Shown here: positions 6,248 through 12,969 of the stretch, piece by piece
Position numbering within the stretch: the stretch's first letter is position 1
Layout of the letters: every line of letters starts with the position of its first letter
Assembly: GCA_002729295.1 (NCBI GenBank)
Contig: PBTU01000168.1
Span: 1-13,794, forward strand
Reading direction: 5' to 3'
DNA: 13,794 nt
From: Verrucomicrobiales bacterium
Lineage (GTDB): Bacteria; Verrucomicrobiota; Verrucomicrobiia; Verrucomicrobiales; Akkermansiaceae
The notes under the pieces: generated by a model
Database searches by the model: none
Told to the model about the DNA's origin: nothing
What the model saw: the letters and a program-made list of their open reading frames with translations, nothing else
Made by a program: the position numbers and the translations under genes

Positions 6248-7798
6248 ATGTCATTCGACCGCTATTCCCAATCGCTTCTCCGCTACCCCGATCTCGGCTT
6301 CAGCTTGGATCTCTCCCGCATGGATCTCACCGATGAGTTCCGCGCCAGCATGAGCGATAAAATCACCGCCGCTTTTGAACATCTCAAAGACCTCGAGGCC
6401 GGTGGCATCGCAAACCCCGATGAAAAGCGTATGGTCGGCCACTACTGGCTTCGTAATCCCGACCTTGCTCCGAATAACCAAATCAAAACCGAGATCACCG
6501 AACCCATCGTCGCGTTAAAGGCGTTCGCGGCAAAAGTTCACTCCGGCGAAGTCGCCCCACCCAAGGGCGGACTCTTCAAAAACATCCTCATCATCGGCAT
6601 CGGCGGATCGGCTCTCGGCCCCCAACTCATCAACGAAGCTCTCGGCGCAAAGGCCACCATGAAAACCTGGTTCTTTGACAACACCGATCCCGACGGAATG
6701 GATCGCGACCTCGCTGCTATCGGGAATGACCTCAAGCAAACTCTCGCCGTTGTCATTTCAAAATCCGGCGGAACTCCGGAGACCCGTAATGGCATGGTCG
6801 AAGCCAAGGCAGCTTACGAAGAAGCGGGCCTTAACTTCGCCCAACACGCCATCGCCGTCACCGGCGAGGGTTCCAAGCTCGACGACTTTGCAAAAGACCA
6901 GGGCTTCATCACCACCTTCCCCATGGAAGACTGGGTCGGCGGCCGAACCTCCGTGCTCTCTACCGTCGGACTCGTCCCCATGGCCCTGCAAGGAATTGAC
7001 TTCGACAGCATTCTCGAAGGCGCCAAGATCATGGACGAAAAGACCCGCTCCACTGAACCTGCCACTAACGCAGCACTCCAACTTGCCCTTGCCTGGTATC
7101 ACGAAGGAAACGGCAAGGGAGAACGCGACATGGTGGTTCTGCCTTATAAAGATTCCCTCGTTCTCTTCTCGAAATACCTTCAGCAGCTCATCATGGAATC
7201 GCTGGGAAAATCCGAAGACCTCGCTGGTAATGTCGTCAACCAAGGTCTCGCCGTATACGGAAATAAGGGATCGACCGATCAACACGCCTACGTGCAGCAA
7301 CTGCGCGACGGCCTCCACAACTTCTTTGCTACCTTTATCGAAGTCCGCAAAGGCCGCGCGGGGAATTCCATCACGGTTGATGGCACGAACACCTCGGCGG
7401 ACTATCTGCAAGGCTTCCTCCGAGGCACCCGAAGCGCCCTCTATGACAATGGACGCCGTTCGGTGACGATTTCAATTGATCAGGTCACCCCAACAACCTT
7501 GGGCTACCTCATCTCCCTCTTCGAGCGAGCCGTCACTTTCTACGCTTCGCTGGTTAACATCAACGCCTACCATCAACCCGGCGTCGAAGCCGGTAAGGCA
7601 GCAGCCACGACCTTCCTCGATCTTCTAAGCCAAGTCCGCGGCCATTTAACCGCCTACGAAAAAACGGCCGGGGACATCGCCACTGAAATCACCGGCGACG
7701 CCGAAAGCGTTTTCCACGCCCTTGTTCACCTCTCCAACAACGGCGAAGCCAATCAGGTGATGGGTGAGACTCCGACCCAGGATTCATTCTCGCTGTAG
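6248..7798 (+). CDS. pgi: Glucose-6-phosphate isomerase
   Basis: A 516-residue enzyme that interconverts glucose-6-phosphate and fructose-6-phosphate in glycolysis and gluconeogenesis. Sugar-phosphate binding motifs are IIGIGGSALGPQL (115-127) and SKSGGTPETRNG (171-182). The family signatures appear as DWVGGRTSVLSTVG (228-241) and NAYHQPGVEAGK (439-450), and the catalytic glutamate is probably Glu317 in the IMESLGK segment. GNKGSTDQHAYVQ (338-350) contains the conserved active-site histidine. The GGRTS form, in place of the usual GGRFS, resembles cyanobacterial and plastid enzymes. The start lies 11 nt after apt with no visible Shine-Dalgarno sequence. Confidence 0.96.
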   Translation: MSFDRYSQSLLRYPDLGFSLDLSRMDLTDEFRASMSDKITAAFEHLKDLEAGGIANPDEKRMVGHYWLRNPDLAPNNQIKTEITEPIVALKAFAAKVHSGEVAPPKGGLFKNILIIGIGGSALGPQLINEALGAKATMKTWFFDNTDPDGMDRDLAAIGNDLKQTLAVVISKSGGTPETRNGMVEAKAAYEEAGLNFAQHAIAVTGEGSKLDDFAKDQGFITTFPMEDWVGGRTSVLSTVGLVPMALQGIDFDSILEGAKIMDEKTRSTEPATNAALQLALAWYHEGNGKGERDMVVLPYKDSLVLFSKYLQQLIMESLGKSEDLAGNVVNQGLAVYGNKGSTDQHAYVQQLRDGLHNFFATFIEVRKGRAGNSITVDGTNTSADYLQGFLRGTRSALYDNGRRSVTISIDQVTPTTLGYLISLFERAVTFYASLVNINAYHQPGVEAGKAAATTFLDLLSQVRGHLTAYEKTAGDIATEITGDAESVFHALVHLSNNGEANQVMGETPTQDSFSL

Positions 7799-8114
7799 AC
7801 AGCTCAAAAAATAAAACTCCAAACACGAATTCTGTAGTCTGATTGTCAGGGTGTTAAACGACTATGCCCATGAAATCTCCCAAAAAGAGAAATGAGAAAA
7901 CTATGTTTCGCACGCCTACAGAAAAATCATCGGATTCGCAATGGCCAAGAGGCGAATAAGCGAAACTAAAATCTTCTTGAAAAGAAAATCCATTTCAATT
8001 GGTTTAATCTCAGTCGATCATCATAACCTGCGGATTGGAACCTCCTCCGCATGAAAATGGCGACACAAAATCCTTCAAACAAAACCAAGATCTGTAAGAC
8101 TCCCTACCACCACC
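7799..8114. other. Intergenic region of 316 bases with two dyads, no convincing gene
   Basis: This AT-richer gap separates the housekeeping block from the Tat-exported oxidoreductase and should hold its promoter. Two inverted repeats are visible: TTGAAA at 7977-7982 with TTTCAA at 7993-7998 (10-nt spacer), and TGCGGA at 8029-8034 with TCCGCA at 8046-8051 (11-nt spacer). They lie about 115 and 65 nt before the start codon, where operators or a leader hairpin could sit. A candidate promoter, TTGGTT-17 nt-CATAAC, is weak. No clear terminator for pgi is seen. A 31-codon frame at 7864-7959 has no ribosome site and is not called. Confidence 0.45.
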
Positions 8115-9452
8115 ATGAAAAATACATCAACGCAACCTTCCGACACCCGCCGTGACTTCATCAAAAAAAGCACTTGGGCCAGCATTTCGATCATGACCCT
8201 TCCGAACGTTGCTCGTGGCACGACCACCAACGAAAAACTTCGCTTCGCATGCATTGGAGCAGGCGGAAGAGCCACTGCCGGATTTGGTCCGGGGCTCAAT
8301 GAGCACATGGTCGCCATCGTCGAACCCGATCCGGACGGGCGTGGTGCGAGTCAGATCAAAAAGGCCAAGAAGGCCCAACCTGGTGTGAAGATTTATACCG
8401 ACTACCGCGAACTCTTTGACAAACACGACGATCTGGACGCCGTCTGGATCGGTTGCCCCGACCACAACCACTACGGCTCCGCCATCCGCGCTCTTGAAAC
8501 CGGCGCAGGCGTTTATTGCGAAAAACCACTCACTTGGTCGATCGGTGAAGCCGCCGCTCTCCGCACGAAAGCCGCTGAGAAGAAAGTCGCAACCCAAATG
8601 GGCAATCAAGGCCACTCCAGCGAATCGATCCGACGGATCGTCGAAAACCTGCGCGGCGGAACTCTTGGACCAGTTAAAAAGGTCGTGAGTCAGATGGGCA
8701 AAAAATGGGGCGCCACCGGTATGCCTCCTTTGGGCACCAAACCAACTGGCCTGAATTGGGATTCCTGGTTGGGGCCTGCCGAGGAAATCCCTTACCACAA
8801 AGATCTTCATCCCTTCACCTGGCGCAAATATGGCCCCTTCGGAACGGGAACGCTCGGCGATATGGCCTGCCACACCATTGATGGTGCAGTTTGGGGATTG
8901 CGACTCACCGAGGCCGACACCTTCCAGGTCGAAGCCGAAAGCGGCGGCCCTAAAAACGGCGGACACGCCCTTGATGCTGTGGTGCGTTGGGATTTCCCCG
9001 CCCGCGGCGACATGCCCGCAATGTCGCTTTGGTGGTATCAAGGAGATGCCAAACCGAAAAATCCCAAAGAACTCGGCAAGATCAACTACAACACTCTCTA
9101 TCACGGCGAAAAAGGCTTCATGACCTCCAGCAGTCACTGCGGAGGTGGCGATCTCCTGCCGAAATCCTTTGCCAAGTCAGTCAAGCAAGCGGAGAAAACC
9201 ATCGCCCGCGTTCCGAGTCACTCGGGCGACTGGATTCGTGCGATGAAGGACAAGAGCGCTCCTGCACCGAGCTGCAATTTCGACTACTCCGGAAGACTCA
9301 CCGAAATCGTTCTTGCTGGAGTCGTCGCTCTGGAAATTGGCGAAAAGCTCACCTTCGACATGAAAACGAGCAAGTTCACCAACAACGATAACGCCAACGC
9401 CCTCCTCTGGCGCAAGCCACGTAAGGGGTGGGAATTTGGTTATCCGGCATAG
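8115..9452 (+). CDS. Tat-exported Gfo/Idh/MocA-family oxidoreductase
   Basis: A 445-residue NAD(P)-dependent sugar-oxidoreductase relative. The N-terminus carries a twin-arginine signal, RRDFIKKS (12-19), followed by a mildly hydrophobic stretch and VARG, so the folded, cofactor-loaded protein is probably exported by Tat. The Rossmann motif IGAGGR (47-52), the CPDHNHY segment (114-120) and the EKP motif with its catalytic-site lysine (136-138) are typical. His253 in GDMACHTIDGAVWGL fits the conserved active-site histidine of the C-terminal domain. Family members act on sugars, inositol and amino-sugar derivatives. Exported versions are abundant in Verrucomicrobiota and Planctomycetota, mostly with unknown substrate. 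The start has no Shine-Dalgarno sequence. A serine protease gene follows after 6 nt. Confidence 0.92.
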   Translation: MKNTSTQPSDTRRDFIKKSTWASISIMTLPNVARGTTTNEKLRFACIGAGGRATAGFGPGLNEHMVAIVEPDPDGRGASQIKKAKKAQPGVKIYTDYRELFDKHDDLDAVWIGCPDHNHYGSAIRALETGAGVYCEKPLTWSIGEAAALRTKAAEKKVATQMGNQGHSSESIRRIVENLRGGTLGPVKKVVSQMGKKWGATGMPPLGTKPTGLNWDSWLGPAEEIPYHKDLHPFTWRKYGPFGTGTLGDMACHTIDGAVWGLRLTEADTFQVEAESGGPKNGGHALDAVVRWDFPARGDMPAMSLWWYQGDAKPKNPKELGKINYNTLYHGEKGFMTSSSHCGGGDLLPKSFAKSVKQAEKTIARVPSHSGDWIRAMKDKSAPAPSCNFDYSGRLTEIVLAGVVALEIGEKLTFDMKTSKFTNNDNANALLWRKPRKGWEFGYPA

Positions 9453-9458
9453 TCCCGA

Positions 9459-10298
9459 ATGAGCCTGTGCTCCTCCATAATTGACCTTCTTCGCGGGAAG
9501 AAGGTCATTGCTTTGGTATTCGCCATTCAGCAAGCCGGGGCACAAAATCACCTGTCAATTCTGGAGAAACTTGCCGGGGCGGATCCCGCGCCTTTCGTCA
9601 TCGTTGAGGGAAGCGGTGAAGATACCAAAGGTCGGGCCCAGGGAGTCATTATCTCGCCAAAGGGCCATGTGCTGAGCGTTGGACACATTGCCTGGATCGA
9701 TGCTGACAAATCCTTCACGGACAAATTTCGAATCAGCTTTCGTGGAACCTCAAAAGACCTGCCCGCCAAACCGTCCCACATTCACAAAGCGGTCTTTACC
9801 GACAAGGAAGATGCCAACTTCTTTGAGCACTACTTCCCGGCCAAGCTTCTCAAGCAAGGAGAATCAAGATTCATCAAGAAGAGCGACCTTGCCGTCTTCC
9901 AACTCCCTGCTGGCAAACCGTATCCCAAAATTAATTTCTTCTCGAAAGAGAAACCAGTCCTCTCCTCTGGCGATATCCTGTACCTTTGCCATTTCACCTT
10001 CCCCCACAAAGCCGGAAATCCGTCCTTTCTCATGAACCCGGTCGAGGTCATCGGCGTGACTAAAACCTCAAGTGGCCTGCAATACCTCGCCAAAGGATTC
10101 TATCGCATCGGCTCCAGCGGAGGCGCCGTTCTCAAAAACGGGAAACTCATCGGCATTCAAAGCGCAGCTTACACCATCAACACAAAAGAAAATACGGAGC
10201 TTCCCCATGGCCTGATTTCCTTTGAGCTGGTTTGGGGGGATCTCATCGAAAAAGCGATCACCCCATCTCCAAAAACTCAAGCGAACCCCTCGAAATAA
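9459..10298 (+). CDS. Secreted trypsin-like serine protease
   Basis: A 279-residue protein with the layout of a chymotrypsin/S1-fold peptidase without PDZ domains. The probable triad is His76 in VLSVGHIAW, Asp143 in KKSDLAVFQL, and Ser220 in YRIGSSGGAVL (the GxSGG motif), with LIGIQSA after it as in Deg/HtrA-type folds. Residues 12-28 (RGKK, short hydrophobic stretch, AGA) look like a Sec signal with cleavage near Ala28. The gene starts 6 nt after the oxidoreductase, suggesting a shared transcript. No Shine-Dalgarno sequence precedes the ATG at 9459. A TTG at 9513 has AAGG 8 nt upstream, but it would remove the charged part of the signal peptide, so I prefer the ATG. A perfect hairpin lies within codons 8-17. 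Confidence 0.8.
   Translation: MSLCSSIIDLLRGKKVIALVFAIQQAGAQNHLSILEKLAGADPAPFVIVEGSGEDTKGRAQGVIISPKGHVLSVGHIAWIDADKSFTDKFRISFRGTSKDLPAKPSHIHKAVFTDKEDANFFEHYFPAKLLKQGESRFIKKSDLAVFQLPAGKPYPKINFFSKEKPVLSSGDILYLCHFTFPHKAGNPSFLMNPVEVIGVTKTSSGLQYLAKGFYRIGSSGGAVLKNGKLIGIQSAAYTINTKENTELPHGLISFELVWGDLIEKAITPSPKTQANPSK
9482..9507 (+). repeat. Perfect 11-bp inverted repeat (hairpin) within the protease start region
   Basis: TGACCTTCTTC at 9482-9492 is followed by a GCGG loop and GAAGAAGGTCA at 9497-9507, an exact inverted repeat of 11 bp. It begins 29 nt after the oxidoreductase stop and 23 nt after the first base of the protease ATG. The following sequence (TTGCTTTGGTATT) is T-rich but not a clean U-tract. 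It could be an imperfect or attenuating terminator after the oxidoreductase gene, or a structure controlling protease translation, since its 3' arm contains AAGAAGG. The repeat is certain; its role is inferred. Confidence 0.75.
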
Positions 10299-10369
10299 GA
10301 GAAATCGTAGTTTTGGGTCATCCAGGCGCCCCATTTGGGATAAATGAAAATGAACCAGAAAGTGAAGAC

Positions 10370-11701
10370 CTACCGCAGTGGGACAATATCTTCTTCCCAC
10401 CCATTAAGAAGTGCTTTCAGACGACCCCCTTCTTTTGGTTTTTTCAGCAACAAATCGGTTTCTTCCGCCAAATCTTTAGACAAATCGAAAAGCCATTCCT
10501 CAGTTCGGCCTTCGGTTTTACGAACAAACTTCAGGTTACCATCCCGCACCGCAGACCACGTTCGCTCACCCCGTTTGCCTCGCCAGAAAAGAGTGCGGGA
10601 AATATTTGGTTTACGCTCCACCAGATGCTTTACGATATCAATCCCTTCCAACTGCCTATTCGACGCCTTTGCTTTCGTTAAATTAAGGATCGAACGGGTT
10701 AGATCAAATGTAGCACATACTTGGCTACTCTCTTGCCCCGCGGGCAATTTGCCGGGCCAGCGCATGATCAGCGGAACTCGAATACCCCCCTCAAGTGTCG
10801 TACTCTTTGCGCCTCGTAATGGCCCCATATGGGCGGCCGGAGCAAAGCCACCGTTATCCGATACAAAAATCACCAGCGTGTTTTGCTCGAGCTCGTGATA
10901 CCTTAGCGAATCCAGCACGCGCCCGACCTCGGAATCAAGATCTTCCAGCATGGCAACGTAAGTATCCGGATCGGGCGTCATCCAATTATCCTTGGTGATT
11001 TTTTTATCGACGTCCTTCGGGCCTTGAAAGGGAAAGTGCGGGCTTTCGTGGGAGACAAACAGAAAGAACGGTTTGTTTTTATTGCGTGCAATGAAGTCGG
11101 TGGAAGACCCCGTAATCAGGTGTGTCATATACCCCTCTGAATGCACCGGTAAACGACCACGAAAGAGAACGTGTAAATCACTTGTTTCACGGTGGTTGAA
11201 GTAATGGACATTACCGCCTAGATAACCAAAAAATTCGTCCCATCCATGTTCTACCGGATTGAAGTGTGGCTCATAACCCAAATGCCACTTGCCGAAAATC
11301 CCAGCGACATAGCCGGCCTTTTTCAACTCACCCGGCAGGACAACCTGTTTCGCTGGTAACCCGAGTTGTCGACGATCGGCCAAGAGAATGGCATCATTAT
11401 ACCGACCCACATTTCCCGTGCCGATAGCGCATTCAAGTCCGCCGGCCCATTGAGGGTAACGGCCTGTCAGTAACGCCGTGCGCGTGGGGCTGCACTCAGT
11501 CCCGTTGGAATAATGCTGCGTAAACCGCACGCCCTCCTTCGCAAGACCGTCAATAATCGGAGTCTTCGCCTTCGGATGACCGTAGCACCCAAGATCACCA
11601 TAACCCATGTCATCAGCGAGAATTAGGACAATGTTTGGTGGCGCAGCCTGAAGTTTCAGTGCCCCAACAAAGATGACGAACGCAACAAGAAACAAACGCA
11701 T
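10370..11701 (-). CDS. Secreted formylglycine-type sulfatase
   Basis: A 443-residue sulfatase that hydrolyses sulfate esters. Residues 1-20 form a Sec signal (MRLFLVAFVIF then LQAA). The metal-binding aspartates are Asp30 and Asp31 in LILADDMGYGD. Cys70 in CSPTRTALLTGR is the residue converted to formylglycine, with Arg74 as its partner. FGKWHLG gives Lys138 and His140. His218/His222 (SHESPHFPF), Asp282-Asn283 (SDNGG) and Lys299 (RGAKSTTLEGG) complete the active site. The frame is open to 11818, but the extra N-terminus would be arginine-rich and lie within the upstream gene. The ATG at 11701 overlaps that gene's stop (TGATG) and exposes the signal peptide. Likely co-translated with the NHL protein. 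The substrate cannot be read from the sequence, and no formylglycine-generating enzyme is in this window. Confidence 0.93.
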   Translation of the reverse strand: MRLFLVAFVIFVGALKLQAAPPNIVLILADDMGYGDLGCYGHPKAKTPIIDGLAKEGVRFTQHYSNGTECSPTRTALLTGRYPQWAGGLECAIGTGNVGRYNDAILLADRRQLGLPAKQVVLPGELKKAGYVAGIFGKWHLGYEPHFNPVEHGWDEFFGYLGGNVHYFNHRETSDLHVLFRGRLPVHSEGYMTHLITGSSTDFIARNKNKPFFLFVSHESPHFPFQGPKDVDKKITKDNWMTPDPDTYVAMLEDLDSEVGRVLDSLRYHELEQNTLVIFVSDNGGFAPAAHMGPLRGAKSTTLEGGIRVPLIMRWPGKLPAGQESSQVCATFDLTRSILNLTKAKASNRQLEGIDIVKHLVERKPNISRTLFWRGKRGERTWSAVRDGNLKFVRKTEGRTEEWLFDLSKDLAEETDLLLKKPKEGGRLKALLNGWEEDIVPLR

Positions 11702-12771
11702 CAGCTGACTTTTTTTAGACGACTCACCCGCCCGGTGGCGACCCATTCGGCGACGATAATGTTGCCGTCGTTGTCGAAGCAGGCGTCGTGGGGATGGACA
11801 AATTTTCCGGTAACCCATGTCTCAGGCTTGCCGCGATTCACCTTCTTCTGCTTCACTACGCCTTCGACATCATCGCCGAGGCGGGCGACGACTTTGTTGT
11901 TGTCACCCAGCAAGGTCACGCGGGCGTGGAGCTCGGGCACGAGCAGGAGATTTTTGTATGAATCCAAATTGGCCGGCAGCCCGAAGCCGGACAGGGTCTC
12001 GAGATATTTGCCGTCCAGCGTGAGGTATTGCAGTGTGTGATGGGCGCGATCACATACCACAACGCGTTCATCTCGACCCGGGCGGCGATCGATCCAGATG
12101 CCGTGCGGCGTGGCAAATTTCCCCTCACCTTTACCCGATCCTCCAAACTTGGAAACCCAATCTCCGGCTTTGTCATAGCGATGCACGCAAAAGGAACCGT
12201 AGCCGTCCGCCAGTAAAAATCCGCCGTCGTTGAGGAAGGCAAAGTTGGTTGGCATGAAGGCATCACGGCCCCAGCGCTTGACGCGAACTTTGTCTTCGTC
12301 CTTTTTGTAAACACCACTGTCCATCGGTGCGTATTTTTCCCAAACCGTCTCGCCCTCGAGCGTGAGTTTGGCGAAGGCCTTCACGTTTTGGTAAGCGCAC
12401 ACGTAAAGGAACTGCTCCTTGCCCTCGGTCCGCACCTCGATGCCGTGACCGCCGCCCTGGAATTGATTACCGAAGGCGCGAATGAATTTCCCCTTTTGGT
12501 CGAACACAAAAATGGACGGATGATCCTTCAAGTTTTGCCGACCTTCATGAATGACGTACAGCAAGCCCTCGGCATCCACGGCCACATTATGGGTGGTCTG
12601 CCATGTGTATTTGGCTGGCAATTGCGCAAAGCCGTGCTGCACCTCGTACTGGTGTTCCCCTTCGCCGATGATCACCTGCTTGGGATTTTTGTTGGCCAGC
12701 AACAGCTGTGGCATGGCGATGGCGGCTGTGGAAGTAGCAAGAAATTGACGACGGGAATGGGTTGTCTTCAT
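11701..12771 (-). CDS. Tat-exported NHL-repeat propeller resembling peptidyl-alpha-hydroxyglycine amidating lyase (PAL)
   Basis: A 356-residue exported protein. SRRQFLATSTAAIAM (6-20) is a twin-arginine signal. The rest is a propeller of NHL-type blades, for example HNVAVDAEGLLYVIHEG (61-77), FMPTNFAFLNDGGFLLADG (172-190), FATPHGIWID (219-228) and FVHPHDACFDNDGNIIVAEW (324-343). Aligned by eye with mammalian PAL as I remember it, the three zinc histidines correspond to His109, His223 and His328. The catalytic tyrosine (DGY) corresponds to Tyr191, and the PHD aspartate to Asp329. No PHM monooxygenase domain is attached. It may be a lyase on an amidated or N-acyl-glycine-like substrate, or a propeller with an unrelated job. 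Its stop overlaps the sulfatase start. Sampled stretches are GC-richer than the sulfatase gene. Confidence 0.8.
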   Translation of the reverse strand: MKTTHSRRQFLATSTAAIAMPQLLLANKNPKQVIIGEGEHQYEVQHGFAQLPAKYTWQTTHNVAVDAEGLLYVIHEGRQNLKDHPSIFVFDQKGKFIRAFGNQFQGGGHGIEVRTEGKEQFLYVCAYQNVKAFAKLTLEGETVWEKYAPMDSGVYKKDEDKVRVKRWGRDAFMPTNFAFLNDGGFLLADGYGSFCVHRYDKAGDWVSKFGGSGKGEGKFATPHGIWIDRRPGRDERVVVCDRAHHTLQYLTLDGKYLETLSGFGLPANLDSYKNLLLVPELHARVTLLGDNNKVVARLGDDVEGVVKQKKVNRGKPETWVTGKFVHPHDACFDNDGNIIVAEWVATGRVSRLKKVS

Positions 12772-12969
12772 AGATGATCAGCTTGCTGAATTTTACGCCG
12801 CAAGCCGTCGGATGCAAGGGCGGAGGTTTCAACCCCCTTTTCTCCCCCATGGATTCCGCCAATCTCCGGTTTCCGCAACCTTTCCGCCAAAAGCAAATTC
12901 CTGGCAGTCAGTTAGATCGCTTAACTTTCCCGGGCATTACTGATTACTGTGGCAGAAACGACTCAACCA
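12772..12969. promoter_or_regulatory. Intergenic region between the PQQ-like and NHL propeller genes
   Basis: These 198 bases should hold the end of the PQQ-like gene and the promoter of the NHL-sulfatase pair. Visible items are a tandem ATTACTG repeat (about 12938-12951) and three TTCCGC copies (12854, 12871, 12882) with uneven spacing. No convincing terminator, -35/-10 pair or Shine-Dalgarno sequence before 12771 was found. Confidence 0.3.

Noticed and set aside
6758..7411. Long minus-strand frame inside pgi
   Set aside because: It lies wholly inside a certain gene and mirrors its codon bias; no domain is recognisable. The long minus-strand frame inside the oxidoreductase gene (8127-9137) is rejected for the same reason.
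7864..7959. 31-codon basic small frame between pgi and the oxidoreductase
   Set aside because: No Shine-Dalgarno sequence, no hydrophobic or known motif, and lysine-rich composition expected of AT-rich intergenic DNA.
11702..11818. N-terminal extension of the sulfatase frame
   Set aside because: The extension lies inside the NHL gene, is arginine-rich by frame shadowing, and would bury the clear Sec signal that begins at 11701.
12854..12888. Three TTCCGC copies as a possible iteron or CRISPR-like array
   Set aside because: Copies are 6-7 bp and unevenly spaced (17 and 11 nt); there are no repeat-spacer units.
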